A DNA stretch of 64,000 nucleotides from Salmonella enterica subsp. houtenae serovar Houten (GCA_900478215.1 LS483478.1:4030001-4094000), one strand, 5' to 3'. Counted from the stretch's first letter, positions 44,849 through 55,209 are shown. Translations and numbers: made by a program. The notes: generated from the sequence alone by a model not told the origin.

Positions 44849-45853
44849 TTAGCGTGTCGTCGAACTCGGTGTCTTCATGTAGCGGAAGAAATCGCTGTCC
44901 GGGCTCAGCACCATCACGTCCTGATTACCTTCGAAGCTATTCTCGTAAGCGCGCAGGCTACGAATGAACGCGTAGAAATCAGGGTCCTGGCTGAACGCGT
45001 CGGCAAACAGCTTCGCGGCTTCAGCATCCCCTTCACCACGCATGATACGCCCCTGACGCTCAGCTTCCGCCAGAGTTTTTGTCACCTCATAGTCGGCAGC
45101 CGCGCGCAGTTTTTCCGCTTCTTCCTGACCTTGTGAACGATGACGACGCGCGACCGCTTCACGCTCGGCGCGCATACGGTTGTAAATCGCCTCAGAAACC
45201 TCGGTCGGCAGGTTGATCTGCTTAATACGCACATCGACCACTTCGATACCCAACGCCGCCATACTGTTCGGGTTGATAACCGGTACTTTACCTTTGGTTT
45301 CCGCCGTGACGCGTTCCGCCGCTTCGGCAATGGCGTCATCCGCCGCCGGGGTCGCCACTTCATCATCCGTACCGGCTGAACCGGAGTTCAGCGCGTCGCG
45401 CACTTCCAGAGTCAGGCGACCACGAGAATCGGTCACAATGTCTTTTACGTCCAGGCGACCAATCTCAGAACGTAAACGGTCCGAGAATTTACGTTTTAAC
45501 AGCACTTCGGCTTGCGAAATATCACCGCCGCCGGTCGCCAGATAGTAACGACTAAAGTCGCTGATACGCCATTTGATGTAGGAGTCGACAATCAGGTCTT
45601 TCTTCTCTTTGGTAACAAAGCGATCGGCCTGGTTATCCATCGTCTGGATTCGCGCATCAAGCATTTTCACTGATTCAATAAACGGGATCTTAAAGTGCAG
45701 ACCCGGCGCGTAAACCAGCGGTTTGTTCTCATCGTCACGCAGAACTTTACCAAAACGCAGCGTAATGCCGCGCTCGCCCTCTTTGACCACAAAGACGGAC
45801 ATGTAGAGCACTACCAGCACGATGATGATAATCGCAATAACTGACTTACGCAT
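44849..45853 (-). CDS. hflC: FtsH modulator HflC
   Basis: A 334-residue SPFH-domain membrane protein, anchored by an N-terminal helix (about 3-22) and mostly periplasmic. With HflK it forms the cage around the FtsH protease and restrains its attack on membrane proteins and the lambda CII protein. It starts 2 bases after the hflK stop. The inserted operon begins beyond its terminator. Confidence 0.97.
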   Translation of the reverse strand: MRKSVIAIIIIVLVVLYMSVFVVKEGERGITLRFGKVLRDDENKPLVYAPGLHFKIPFIESVKMLDARIQTMDNQADRFVTKEKKDLIVDSYIKWRISDFSRYYLATGGGDISQAEVLLKRKFSDRLRSEIGRLDVKDIVTDSRGRLTLEVRDALNSGSAGTDDEVATPAADDAIAEAAERVTAETKGKVPVINPNSMAALGIEVVDVRIKQINLPTEVSEAIYNRMRAEREAVARRHRSQGQEEAEKLRAAADYEVTKTLAEAERQGRIMRGEGDAEAAKLFADAFSQDPDFYAFIRSLRAYENSFEGNQDVMVLSPDSDFFRYMKTPSSTTR

Positions 45854-45855
45854 CG

Positions 45856-47121
45856 TTATTCCCCCTGACGCTGGTAGTCGTTACGCTGCGCATTCGCGCG
45901 GCGTTGGTCCATAATATCGCCCTGATTTGAGGACGACGTGTTGCTTGCTCCGCTGGCGTTAGACTTTGTGGACGGCGGCAGACGCAGCAGGTTGCTGGCG
46001 CTATTGTCGCTCTTTGCCGCCGGCGCATTCCCGCCTTTCAGCATCTGATCTAACGGCAGCACCATTAAATTACCGCTCTTGTCGTTAACCAGTACTTTAC
46101 GGGTATGGCTCAGCACTTTTTCCATCGTTTCAATATACAGACGCTCACGCGTAATCTGCGGCGCGGCTTTATATTCCGGCAAAATCTTCGCAAACCGGGC
46201 GACTTCACCCTGCGCTTCCAGAATAGTCTGGGTTTTATACGCGCGTGCTTCTTCCAGAATACGCTGCGCCTGACCGTTGGCGCGCGGCTGGACTTCGTTG
46301 GTGTACGCTTCCGCTTCACGAATGTACTGCTGCTCGTTTTCACGTGCGGCAATCGCATCGTCAAAGGCGGCTTTTACCTCTTCCGGCGGACGCGCAGCCT
46401 GGAAGTTCACGTCCAGCAGGGTAATCCCCATGTTGTACGGTTTAATGGTTTCTTCCAGCTCGCGTTGGGTATCGCTACGGATAACGGTACGACCTTCGGT
46501 CAGGATACGATCCATCGTGTATTTACCAATGACGCCGCGCAGCGCGCTGTCGGTGGCCTGACGCAGGCTATCGTCCGGGCTGGTCACGCTGAACAGATAT
46601 TTCTGCGGATCGGTGACGCGGTATTGCACGTTCATTTCAACGCGCACGACGTTTTCGTCAGACGTCAGCATCACGCCTGACGCCGCCAGTTCGCGCACCG
46701 CTTCGACGTTCACCGGCGTGACGTTGTCAATAAATGTCGGCTTCCAGTTCAGACCGGGCTCTACCAGATGGCTGAATTTGCCAAAACGCGTCACAACGCC
46801 GCGCTCGGCTTCTTTAATGGTATAGAAACCGCTGGCCGCCCAGATAATGACGACTGCCGCCGCGGCGATGGCGACGACACGACCGCCTGGTTGCGGACGC
46901 GGGCCTTGCGATGCGCTACCGCCACCGCCACCGGAGCCGGTGCCTTTACCGCCGCCAAAACCACCGAGTTTTTTGCTCAGTTTACGGAAAATATCATCCA
47001 GATCGGGAGGTCCCTGATCGCGGCCACCTTTGTTTCCATTTCCCCCAGAGTTGCTGCCAGGCTTGCTGCTTCCCCACGGGTCGCGGTCCTGTCCGTTATT
47101 ACCGGGCTGATTCCACGCCAT
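45856..47121 (-). CDS. hflK: FtsH modulator HflK
   Basis: A 421-residue partner of HflC. A Gly/Asn-rich cytoplasmic head (about 1-78) precedes a single membrane helix (about 79-99) and the SPFH domain in the periplasm; the C-terminal tail is low-complexity. It is separated from hflX by an ERIC element. Confidence 0.97.
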   Translation of the reverse strand: MAWNQPGNNGQDRDPWGSSKPGSNSGGNGNKGGRDQGPPDLDDIFRKLSKKLGGFGGGKGTGSGGGGGSASQGPRPQPGGRVVAIAAAAVVIIWAASGFYTIKEAERGVVTRFGKFSHLVEPGLNWKPTFIDNVTPVNVEAVRELAASGVMLTSDENVVRVEMNVQYRVTDPQKYLFSVTSPDDSLRQATDSALRGVIGKYTMDRILTEGRTVIRSDTQRELEETIKPYNMGITLLDVNFQAARPPEEVKAAFDDAIAARENEQQYIREAEAYTNEVQPRANGQAQRILEEARAYKTQTILEAQGEVARFAKILPEYKAAPQITRERLYIETMEKVLSHTRKVLVNDKSGNLMVLPLDQMLKGGNAPAAKSDNSASNLLRLPPSTKSNASGASNTSSSNQGDIMDQRRANAQRNDYQRQGE

Positions 47122-47179
47122 GTTTGTGCTCCATATTTGTTATGCGGTGATCCCCGTTGTCTTTCGACTCCAGAGGATA

Positions 47180-47305
47180 AGGCGAAATTACTCCATGCTT
47201 CAGACGAGCCGCCGTTACAGGCGTCATCTCTCAGGCCGCTCCTTGAGTGGCTGCTACTTTCACCCCAGTCACTTTACAGTTGTAAGCTCCTGAGATTCTC
47301 TCAGC
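47180..47305 (-). repeat. ERIC (IRU) element between hflX and hflK
   Basis: The minus strand shows the conserved ERIC arms: CAGGAGCTTACA near 47281-47292 and AAGTGACTGGGGTGA near 47260-47274, then GCAGCC...GGCCTGA and an ATGACG stretch. Length is about 126 bases; the end points are approximate. Confidence 0.82.
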
Positions 47306-47337
47306 TACCGCTTCAATGCGACCTGAATGACCCCGCT

Positions 47338-48618
47338 CTAGATCACGTATTCGATCAACGCCGGTTCTTGTTTACAGAGGCGACGCCAGTCGACAATCGG
47401 CATTCGTACCTGCAGACTGACGCTACCGTCTTCCTCCATCCACTCTTTTTCTATTGCCTGAAGCTGATAAAACCGGCTTCTCAGACGCCCTTCCTGCGGC
47501 GGCAAACGCAGCGTGCGCTGCGCCACCTCGCCGGAAATACGCTCCGTCAAAGCCTGAAAAAGCTGTGGTATTCCCACGCCGGTTTGCGCCGAAAGCCAAA
47601 CGCGGATGGGGTTATTCTCTTCATCTCTGTCGATACGCGGTGCAAAGTCGTCCAGCATATCGATTTTGTTCATCACCATTAAGGTGGGGATTTCGTGAGC
47701 GTCAATCTCTTCGAGAACGGTGTTTACCGCCTCGATATTTTCCTGCACACGAACATCCGCCGCATCAACCACATGCAGCAGCAGCGTCGCCTGACGCGTC
47801 TCCTGCAGGGTAGCTTTAAAGGCAGCTACCAGATCGTGCGGTAAATGGCGAATAAAACCTACCGTATCCGCCAGCACGGTTTCACCGACATCCGCCACAT
47901 CAATACGACGTAACGTGGGGTCCAGTGTCGCAAATAGCTGATCTGCCGCATAGACCCGCGCTTCAGTGATCTGATTAAAAAGGGTGGATTTTCCGGCGTT
48001 GGTATAGCCCACCAGCGATACCGTCGGAACGTCGGCCTTGATGCGCGACTGCCGCCCCTGCTCACGTTGCTTCTCAACTTTCTCCAGGCGCGACTGAATC
48101 TGCACAATGCGATTACGCAGTAAACGACGGTCGGTTTCGAGCTGGGTTTCACCCGGACCGCGCAAACCAATCCCGCCTTTCTGACGTTCAAGGTGGGTCC
48201 AGCCACGCACCAAACGCGTAGCCAGATGGCGCAACTGCGCCAGCTCAACCTGCAGCTTACCTTCATGGGTACGCGCACGTTGGGCAAAAATATCTAAGAT
48301 AAGACCGGTGCGATCGATAACCCGGCACTCGCACAAACGCTCCAGGTTTCGCTCCTGGGCTGGACTCAATGCATGATCAAACAACACGACCGCTGCGCCA
48401 GTCGCTTTCACGGCTTCCGCAATTTCAACTGCCTTACCTTCACCTACAAAGTACTTCGGGTGCGGTGCTTTACGGCTACCGGTAATCACCTGCATTGCGT
48501 CGACACCGGCGGAAGAGACCAGAGATTCAAACTCCTGGAGGTCTTCCATATCTTTGTCTTGCGAAAAATAGATGTGTACCAGTACCGCCTGCTCACCGGC
48601 ATCATAACGGTCAAACAA
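47338..48618 (-). CDS. hflX: Ribosome-associated GTPase HflX
   Basis: A 426-residue GTPase that splits stalled or heat-damaged 70S ribosomes. The N-terminal HflX domain has the glycine-rich GIGLRGPGETQLETD motif. The G domain follows with GYTNAGKST (G1), DTVGFIRHLP (G3) and MNKIDMLDD (G4). It is downstream of hfq in the miaA-hfq-hflX series. Confidence 0.97.
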   Translation of the reverse strand: MFDRYDAGEQAVLVHIYFSQDKDMEDLQEFESLVSSAGVDAMQVITGSRKAPHPKYFVGEGKAVEIAEAVKATGAAVVLFDHALSPAQERNLERLCECRVIDRTGLILDIFAQRARTHEGKLQVELAQLRHLATRLVRGWTHLERQKGGIGLRGPGETQLETDRRLLRNRIVQIQSRLEKVEKQREQGRQSRIKADVPTVSLVGYTNAGKSTLFNQITEARVYAADQLFATLDPTLRRIDVADVGETVLADTVGFIRHLPHDLVAAFKATLQETRQATLLLHVVDAADVRVQENIEAVNTVLEEIDAHEIPTLMVMNKIDMLDDFAPRIDRDEENNPIRVWLSAQTGVGIPQLFQALTERISGEVAQRTLRLPPQEGRLRSRFYQLQAIEKEWMEEDGSVSLQVRMPIVDWRRLCKQEPALIEYVI

Positions 48619-48641
48619 GCGTAAACCCTCTTAATAACCAG

Positions 48642-48666
48642 CGGGGGCGATTATCCGACGCCCCCG
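48642..48666 (-). terminator. Possible hairpin after hfq
   Basis: An 8-bp G/C stem (48642-48649 with 48659-48666) just after the hfq stop and before hflX. There is no clear T-run, so it may only slow transcription or protect the hfq mRNA 3' end. Confidence 0.45.
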
Positions 48667-48689
48667 ACATGGATAAACAGCGCGTGAAC

Positions 48690-48998
48690 TTATTCAGTCT
48701 CTTCGCTGTCCTGTTGCGCAGTAGAACCCTGCGCGTTGCTACCGTGATGGTAGTTACTGCTGGTGCCGCCACCGGCATTGTTGCTGTGATGGGAAACCGG
48801 GCGAGACGGGACAACAGTAGAAATCGCGTGCTTATAAACCATCTGGCTGACCGTGTTTTTCAACAGGATCACGAACTGATCAAAGGACTCGATTTGACCT
48901 TGCAGCTTAATACCATTCACCAAATAAATAGAAACTGGAACACGTTCCCGACGCAATGCGTTCAGGAACGGATCTTGTAAAGATTGCCCCTTAGCCAT
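48690..48998 (-). CDS. hfq: RNA chaperone Hfq
   Basis: A 102-residue Sm-like hexamer-forming protein that pairs small RNAs with mRNAs. The Sm1 part has the proximal-face residues Gln8, Asp9, Phe42, and the Sm2 motif is YKHAIS. A His/Ser/Asn-rich disordered tail follows residue 70. The length matches the Salmonella protein as I recall it. Confidence 0.98.
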   Translation of the reverse strand: MAKGQSLQDPFLNALRRERVPVSIYLVNGIKLQGQIESFDQFVILLKNTVSQMVYKHAISTVVPSRPVSHHSNNAGGGTSSNYHHGSNAQGSTAQQDSEETE

Positions 48999-49080
48999 TC
49001 TCTTTTCCTTATATGCTTATTTGTACTTTGAACCTTTCGATTCTGAAAAATTGCGCACGATACGTCTCAATTGTACACAT

Positions 49081-50031
49081 TCAGTCTGCGATAGCACCAA
49101 CAACCTGTAATACTTCTTTTCGCGCCCGCTCGGGATTTTCACTGTCAAGCCAGCGCACCCCTTCCCAACCGCGCAACCAGGTTATCTGGCGCTTCGCCAA
49201 CTGTCTCGTGGCGCAAACACCTCTATAAACCATTTCATCATATGAAATTTCGCCCTCAATGTATGACCACATCTGGCGGTATCCCACACAACGGATGGAA
49301 GGCAAGTCCGTATGCAAATCTCCACGGGCAAAAAGCGCCCGGACTTCTGCTTCAAATCCTGAAGCCAACATCTGATGAAAACGCAATTCAATGCGCTGAT
49401 GGAGCAGTTCACGGCTCGCCGGGGCGATAGCGAACTGATGCACCTGGTACGGTAGCGCGTCTCCTGACGTTTGCGTTAGCTCCGTTAAAGTTTTACCCGA
49501 AATGAAAAAAACTTCCAGTGCCCGGGAAAGTCTTTGCGGATCATTTGGATGAATTCGCGCGGCGGCAACCGGATCTATCTCCTGAAGTTGCTGATGCAAC
49601 GCCTCCCATCCAAGCTCCGCTGCTTGCTGCTCTATCCGGGATCTGACTTCCGGATCTGCTGAAGGCAGCGGCGATAACCCTTCAAGCAATGCCTTAAAAT
49701 ACAGCATGGTACCGCCCACTAACAGCGGGATACGCCCCGCGGCGGTGATCTCCGCCATTTGTGCTAACGCGTCGCGGCGAAAATCCGCCGCCGAATACGC
49801 CTGCGACGGGTCGCGTATATCCAACAGTCGATGCGGCGCCGCTTTCAGCTCATCGGCATTCGGCTTAGCCGTGCCAATATCCATTCCCCGATAAATGAGG
49901 GCGGAATCAACGCTTATCAACTCTACTGGCAAAACTTTACGCAGTTCTATCGCCAGTGCCGTTTTGCCGGAGGCCGTCGGCCCCATCAAAAATATCGCCT
50001 TAGGCAGGCTCGCCTTGCTTACATCATTCAT
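49081..50031 (-). CDS. miaA: tRNA dimethylallyltransferase MiaA
   Basis: Adds a dimethylallyl group to N6 of A37 in tRNAs that read UNN codons; MiaB then makes ms2i6A. A 316-residue protein with the P-loop MGPTASGKTAL (16-26) and the catalytic VDSALIYRGMDIGTAKP. Its start lies inside the end of mutL (8-base overlap). Confidence 0.97.
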   Translation of the reverse strand: MNDVSKASLPKAIFLMGPTASGKTALAIELRKVLPVELISVDSALIYRGMDIGTAKPNADELKAAPHRLLDIRDPSQAYSAADFRRDALAQMAEITAAGRIPLLVGGTMLYFKALLEGLSPLPSADPEVRSRIEQQAAELGWEALHQQLQEIDPVAAARIHPNDPQRLSRALEVFFISGKTLTELTQTSGDALPYQVHQFAIAPASRELLHQRIELRFHQMLASGFEAEVRALFARGDLHTDLPSIRCVGYRQMWSYIEGEISYDEMVYRGVCATRQLAKRQITWLRGWEGVRWLDSENPERARKEVLQVVGAIAD

Positions 50032-51880
50032 GCTTCAGGGCGTTCATCGCCGAATGTAAATCAACAAGTTGTAACAGGCCACCCGGCGGCGCTTTTACCA
50101 GCTGCGGACATAGCCGCTCAACATCCGCCAGCAGCGATATGGCCTGCGCCATCGACCACTGCGGATGTTCGCTCTGCACATTACGCGCTATCCACTGTGC
50201 AATATTGACCGTTGCAAATGTGGTCTGTTGCGCCAGGTAGCCTATCAGTTCAGGAATCAAGATTTGTAAATTTTGTTGTCGTAAGGGTAAAGGCACTGCA
50301 CGAATGGTCACATGCTGCGCATCTGACTGAAATTCAATACCTAATTCCCCCAACAAAGATTGGGCTTTTTGCAGCGCGGCTTTTTCATCGGCGCTCACTT
50401 TTAAACGCAGTGGAATCAGCAGCGGCTGTGCGCAAACCGGACTTTGACCCGGCGTAAGCTGCGCCTGGCGCAGCCAACGTTCCGCAACCGGCAACGACAA
50501 GAGCTGGATAGTCCCCGCATGTTCCAGCAACGCGCAGTCACCGCCGACTATCGTCAGTACGCGGCCAAAACTCTGGCGATGTCCGTCAAGCGCAGGCGCA
50601 ACCGGTTCCGGCGCGGAGCTCGTCGCAGGCGTCTGTAAAAGCGCGCGATAAACCTCGCCCTGCTGCTTCTGATACCCCGGCTGCGCGTGGGGCCAACCGC
50701 CAGCGGACTGACGCCCGCCGTTACCGCCCGATGCGCCGCCGGAATAACGCGGTGTCGCGGGCTCGCGCGCCGTAGCTGGCGCGGCGGGTTCAGCAAAATG
50801 GTTGCGCCCGGCGGCGATACGGTTTTCCGGGACATGCCGCGGCGCTGGCGCAATATCCTCCAGCGGCAGCGTCGTTTCCGTCTGCTGTTGCAGGACGCTC
50901 AGCACCCCTTGATAGATGAAGTCGTGCACCAGCCGGGATTGATGAAAGCGCACTTCATGCTTGGCGGGATGAACGTTGACATCCACCTGATGCGGGTCAA
51001 TCTCCAGATACAGCACAAACGCAGGCTGTTGGTCCGCGCCCAGGTTATCTTCACAGGCCTGGCGAATGGCATGGTTGATCAAGCGGTCGCGCATCATGCG
51101 GCCATTCACATAGCAGTACTGGATCTCCGTTAACGCCGTGGTAGTGTGATTCGGATCGGCGACCCAGCCGCGCAAAGTCAGATCGCCATGCTGCCACTCG
51201 ATCGCCAATGCCTGTTCGAGAAACGGCGTGCCGCAGATGGCGCCTAACCGGCGCTCTTTTTGCCCGTCCCTGGCGACAGCGCGATACTGCCGTACCAATT
51301 TGCCGTTGTGCGACAGGCTAAGAGTGACGTCAAAACGGGCCAATGCAATACGACGGATGATCTCATCGATATGATTAAATTCCGTTTTTTCGGTACGCAT
51401 GAATTTGCGCCGGGCGGGCGTATTATAAAAGAGATCCAGAACTTCCAGGGTGGTGCCGACCGGATGCGCGGCGGGTTTTACCGTCACGTCCATGTCGCGC
51501 CCTTCCGCATACGCCTGCCAGGCCTCCGCCTGTTCCGCCGTGCGCGACGTTAGCGTCAAACGCGAGACCGAACTGATACTCGCCAACGCTTCGCCGCGAA
51601 ATCCCAGACTCATAATCGCTTCCAGATCGTCAAGCGAGGCGATTTTACTGGTGGCATGACGGGCCAGCGCCAGCGCCAGCTCCTCTTTTTTAATGCCGCA
51701 GCCATTGTCGCGAATGCGAATAAGCTTCGCGCCGCCACGCTCAATGTCGATATCAATGCGGGTGGCGCCTGCATCCAGACTATTCTCTACCAGCTCTTTA
51801 ACAACCGACGCAGGGCGTTCCACCACTTCGCCAGCGGCGATTTGGTTCGCTAGCTGCGGCGGCAGAACCTGAATCGGCAT
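50024..51880 (-). CDS. mutL: DNA mismatch repair protein MutL
   Basis: Couples MutS mismatch recognition to MutH incision and UvrD unwinding. A 618-residue GHKL ATPase: NSLDAGATRIDI, DNGCGI and GFRGEALASI in the N-terminal domain, a proline/glycine-rich linker (about 345-430) and a C-terminal dimerisation domain. It lies 9 bases after amiB. Confidence 0.98.
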   Translation of the reverse strand: MPIQVLPPQLANQIAAGEVVERPASVVKELVENSLDAGATRIDIDIERGGAKLIRIRDNGCGIKKEELALALARHATSKIASLDDLEAIMSLGFRGEALASISSVSRLTLTSRTAEQAEAWQAYAEGRDMDVTVKPAAHPVGTTLEVLDLFYNTPARRKFMRTEKTEFNHIDEIIRRIALARFDVTLSLSHNGKLVRQYRAVARDGQKERRLGAICGTPFLEQALAIEWQHGDLTLRGWVADPNHTTTALTEIQYCYVNGRMMRDRLINHAIRQACEDNLGADQQPAFVLYLEIDPHQVDVNVHPAKHEVRFHQSRLVHDFIYQGVLSVLQQQTETTLPLEDIAPAPRHVPENRIAAGRNHFAEPAAPATAREPATPRYSGGASGGNGGRQSAGGWPHAQPGYQKQQGEVYRALLQTPATSSAPEPVAPALDGHRQSFGRVLTIVGGDCALLEHAGTIQLLSLPVAERWLRQAQLTPGQSPVCAQPLLIPLRLKVSADEKAALQKAQSLLGELGIEFQSDAQHVTIRAVPLPLRQQNLQILIPELIGYLAQQTTFATVNIAQWIARNVQSEHPQWSMAQAISLLADVERLCPQLVKAPPGGLLQLVDLHSAMNALKHE

Positions 51881-51889
51881 GAAATCTCC

Positions 51890-53212
51890 TTAATTCGCGG
51901 CGGTTATACCGCCAGGCTGGTTGGTACTAACCGTCTGGCCTGGGCCGCCCTGCGGCGCAGACTGGATCGGATGCGCTGCAAAGTACTTACGCAACCCCTT
52001 GTATATAGCGTCAGCAATCTGCTGCTGATAGCGATCGCTCGCCAGCAATCGCTCTTCGCCGTGATTACTGATAAAGCCCGTCTCCACCAAAATGGACGGG
52101 ATATCCGGCGAACGCAACACGCCCAGACTCGCATGTTCCGGGCGACGTTTATGCAGAGACCCCACGCCGTCCAGTTGGCTTAGCACGTTCGTCGCCACAT
52201 CATACCCTACCCGCTGCGAATGACCGAACTGCAAATCCAGTACCGCCTGGCTCAGATAAGGGTCCGACTGACTGTTCGCCAGCACATCGCCAGCGCCGCC
52301 TAACAGTTCGGACTGTTTCTCATGCTGCTCAAGCCAGTTTGCCATTTCGCTGTTCGCGCGACGATTGGACAATACCCAAACGGAGGCGCCAGTGGCGTCG
52401 CGATTTGGCGCGGCATCCGCATGAATGGAAACAAGGAAGTTGGCGTTTTGCTTACGCGCCACGTCAGACCGCCCCATTACCGAAATAAAATAGTCGCCGT
52501 CACGCGTCAGCACGCCTTTAAACATCGGATCGTTATTCAGCAACGTACGTAACTTACGCGCGATAGCGATGGTGACATTTTTCTCGCGCGTACCGCCCGG
52601 CCCTATCGCGCCAGGGTCCTGGCCCCCATGCCCGGCATCAATAGCAATCACCACTTTATCGCCAGCGCCTGCCGACGCGCGCGCCGCAGGCCGCGTGACG
52701 GTCTTGCTGCTGGTTACGCCGGTTAGGCGATCATCAGAAGATTTAAACGGATTACGGACAGGCTCCGTCGGGCGGGGCGCACTTTCAACCCGTTTCGCGA
52801 CGACAGGCGGTGGCGGCGGCGGTGGGACATCGGCATTAATGGTGAAAATGACCGTATAGTTGCCGCCGTTTTGTCGCTTCACAGCTTCGGTTTTACCATT
52901 TTCCGTTAGATCGACAAGCAACCGTAAAGATTGCGCATCTTTCGGCGTCCCGGCACGGATCGTTTTCACCAGATTGTTACCGCTAAACTGAAGCGGCAGC
53001 CCCTGAATCACGCCGGTCTGCCTGATATCCAGCGCCACGGTACGTTTACCGTCCTGTGAGTAAGCATATTCCGGCTCACCGATAAAACTGAGCGTAATGC
53101 GCGCCTGCTGCTCGCCGTTGGAAACCTGAATATCAGAGAGACTGGCGGCGCCCGCCTGCGCGCACAGCAGGATTAAGGCTGCTATTACGGCATTTTTGAT
53201 GCGATAAATCAT
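51890..53212 (-). CDS. amiB: N-acetylmuramoyl-L-alanine amidase AmiB
   Basis: Periplasmic amidase of 440 residues that cleaves septal peptidoglycan for daughter-cell separation; activated by EnvC. Signal peptide (about 1-22), AMIN domain (about 25-125), a PPPPPP linker, then the zinc amidase_3 domain with IDAGHGGQDPGAIG and VSIHADAAP. It lies in the tsaE-amiB-mutL-miaA-hfq supraoperon. Confidence 0.96.
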   Translation of the reverse strand: MIYRIKNAVIAALILLCAQAGAASLSDIQVSNGEQQARITLSFIGEPEYAYSQDGKRTVALDIRQTGVIQGLPLQFSGNNLVKTIRAGTPKDAQSLRLLVDLTENGKTEAVKRQNGGNYTVIFTINADVPPPPPPPVVAKRVESAPRPTEPVRNPFKSSDDRLTGVTSSKTVTRPAARASAGAGDKVVIAIDAGHGGQDPGAIGPGGTREKNVTIAIARKLRTLLNNDPMFKGVLTRDGDYFISVMGRSDVARKQNANFLVSIHADAAPNRDATGASVWVLSNRRANSEMANWLEQHEKQSELLGGAGDVLANSQSDPYLSQAVLDLQFGHSQRVGYDVATNVLSQLDGVGSLHKRRPEHASLGVLRSPDIPSILVETGFISNHGEERLLASDRYQQQIADAIYKGLRKYFAAHPIQSAPQGGPGQTVSTNQPGGITAAN

Positions 53213-53228
53213 CCCGCCACCTTTATAG

Positions 53229-53690
53229 CTAATCGGCTAAACGCGCCAGTAACGAATAACCCGATGAGGATACCGCGCTTACGCGCGCCTCACGCCCCTG
53301 CGCCTGGTAATCAATATGGATTTCGACGTCCGGGTCGGGGAGAACGCCTTTACCTTGTTGCGGCCATTCCACCAGGCAAATGGCGTCGTTGGCGAAATAA
53401 TCGCGAATGCCCATAAACTCCAGCTCCTCCGGGTCCGCAAGACGGTATAAGTCGAAGTGATATACCATTATGTTATCAAGCGCATAAGGCTCTACCAGCG
53501 TATAGGTGGGACTTTTTACATTACCGTTATGGCCTAACGCCTGTAAAAATCCCCGGCTAAACGTCGTTTTACCGGCGCCTAAATCGCCATACAGATAAAT
53601 AACGGTCGCGCCATCGCAGGCGTTGGCTACCCGTTGCCCCAGGTCTAGCGTCGCCTGTTCGTCAGGTAGCGGAATTACTCGATTCATCAT
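53229..53690 (-). CDS. tsaE: tRNA threonylcarbamoyladenosine ATPase TsaE (YjeE)
   Basis: The P-loop ATPase of the TsaB-TsaD-TsaE complex that makes t6A37 in ANN-decoding tRNAs; essential in E. coli. 153 residues with Walker A GDLGAGKTTFSRG. Its start overlaps the end of nnr by 29 bases. Confidence 0.97.
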   Translation of the reverse strand: MMNRVIPLPDEQATLDLGQRVANACDGATVIYLYGDLGAGKTTFSRGFLQALGHNGNVKSPTYTLVEPYALDNIMVYHFDLYRLADPEELEFMGIRDYFANDAICLVEWPQQGKGVLPDPDVEIHIDYQAQGREARVSAVSSSGYSLLARLAD

Positions 53691-55209
53691 GGTTTACGTC
53701 AATCACATCAGGGTTAACAATACGCCGCAGCGTAGTAAAAAGATCGGTCGCCAACATGCCGCGAGCGCCATAACGCGCAGCCAGTAAGTCCGCCGCCGCG
53801 CCGTGAGCCACACATCCCACACATGCCGCATCATACGGGGTAAACTTCTGTCCAAGCAATGCGCCGATGATGCCGGACAAGACATCGCCCATCCCGCCGC
53901 TCGCCATCCCCGCATTACCAGCGTCAATGATAGCCAAAGGGTGGTGTTCAGCGGCGATAATCGTTCCTGCGCCTTTTAACACGACCACACCTCCGTACCG
54001 TTTTACCAGACGCTGTGCTGAAAGTAAGCGATCACTTTCAATTTCTGCCACAGAACATCCTAACAGGCGGGCAGCCTCTCCCGGATGCGGCGTAATCACG
54101 CGATTGTGACGTTTATCAGGATTGATTGCCAGTAGGTTCAACGCATCCGCATCCCACAGCATAGGTTTACGGACGTTTTCTACTCTCTGTAAGGCTTTTT
54201 TGCCCCATTCCTGCTGCCCAAGCCCCGGGCCGATAACCACAACGTCAGCCCAGGCCAGGCTCTCTTCCAGCGACTGAGGCGTCAGTGCATGTACCATCAG
54301 TTCCGGGCGGGCCGTCAGCAACGGCGCAATGTTTTCACCACGGGTCAGTACTCTGACCAACCCAGCTCCCGTACGCAGCGCCGCCTCGCCAGCCATCCGA
54401 ATCGCGCCCGCCGTTCCCTGATCGCCGCCGATAATGACCAGGCGACCATGATCGCCCTTATGCGAGGTCGGTCGACGCGGCGTCAGCCATTGCCCCAACT
54501 GCGTCGCGTCAAAACGCCGGAGCAGCGGCGTCTGGCTCGCCAGCCAGCCTTCCAGTCCCAACGCGTCATAATGCAGTATGCCGGTAACGTCACGCGCTTT
54601 GCCGGTCAGCAGGCCTGGTTTCAGGGCGATAAATGTGACCGTATGCGCGGCACTTATCACCGCGCCGGGCGTGGCGCCCGTTTGCGCCAGCAGACCTGAC
54701 GGGATATCGACGGCGACAACCGGCGCAGGATGGGCGTTCGCCTGTTCAATCAGACGGGCTACCGGGTCGCGCGGCGCCTGGGCTATGCCCGTGCCAAGCA
54801 GCGCGTCGATTATCAGATCTGTCGTTTCCGGCCAGATAATATCGCCAGCATGAATAATGCCGCCGGCATTTAGCCAGGCGTTGCGCGCCTGCGCCGCTTC
54901 TTCAGGCAACGGTTTATCGCTCTCCTGCGCCAGCAACGTCACGCTAATGCCCGCCGCTTGCGCTAAACGCGCCACGACGTAACCATCGCCGCCGTTGTTG
55001 CCATGACCACACAACACCAGCCAGTGTCGGGCGTTAGGGTAGCTGTCACGGGCTACCCGGAACGCCGCGTCGCCGGCACGCAGCATCAATTCATAGAGGG
55101 TGAGTCCGAAGGCATCCGCCGCATCGCGTTCCAGCCGTTTGATGTCATCGGCGGGCCAAAGGGAGTGTGGTATACTTACAGGGTTTTTCTTCATGTTATG
55201 GTCCATCAT
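53662..55209 (-). CDS. nnr: Bifunctional NAD(P)H-hydrate repair enzyme Nnr (YjeF)
   Basis: Repairs hydrated NAD(P)H. A 515-residue fusion: N-terminal epimerase (NAXE-like, GHGNNGGDGYVVARL) and C-terminal ADP-dependent dehydratase (NAXD-like, PHPGEAARLLG and NAGMASGGMGDVLSG). The start at 55209 (MMDHNMKKN) gives the E. coli length; its CAT shares bases with the divergent queG ATG. Confidence 0.95.
   Translation of the reverse strand: MMDHNMKKNPVSIPHSLWPADDIKRLERDAADAFGLTLYELMLRAGDAAFRVARDSYPNARHWLVLCGHGNNGGDGYVVARLAQAAGISVTLLAQESDKPLPEEAAQARNAWLNAGGIIHAGDIIWPETTDLIIDALLGTGIAQAPRDPVARLIEQANAHPAPVVAVDIPSGLLAQTGATPGAVISAAHTVTFIALKPGLLTGKARDVTGILHYDALGLEGWLASQTPLLRRFDATQLGQWLTPRRPTSHKGDHGRLVIIGGDQGTAGAIRMAGEAALRTGAGLVRVLTRGENIAPLLTARPELMVHALTPQSLEESLAWADVVVIGPGLGQQEWGKKALQRVENVRKPMLWDADALNLLAINPDKRHNRVITPHPGEAARLLGCSVAEIESDRLLSAQRLVKRYGGVVVLKGAGTIIAAEHHPLAIIDAGNAGMASGGMGDVLSGIIGALLGQKFTPYDAACVGCVAHGAAADLLAARYGARGMLATDLFTTLRRIVNPDVIDVNHDESSNSAT

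Noticed and set aside
47122..47337. A small unannotated gene between hflK and hflX
   Set aside because: The sequence matches ERIC element arms, and short ORFs there are products of the repeat.
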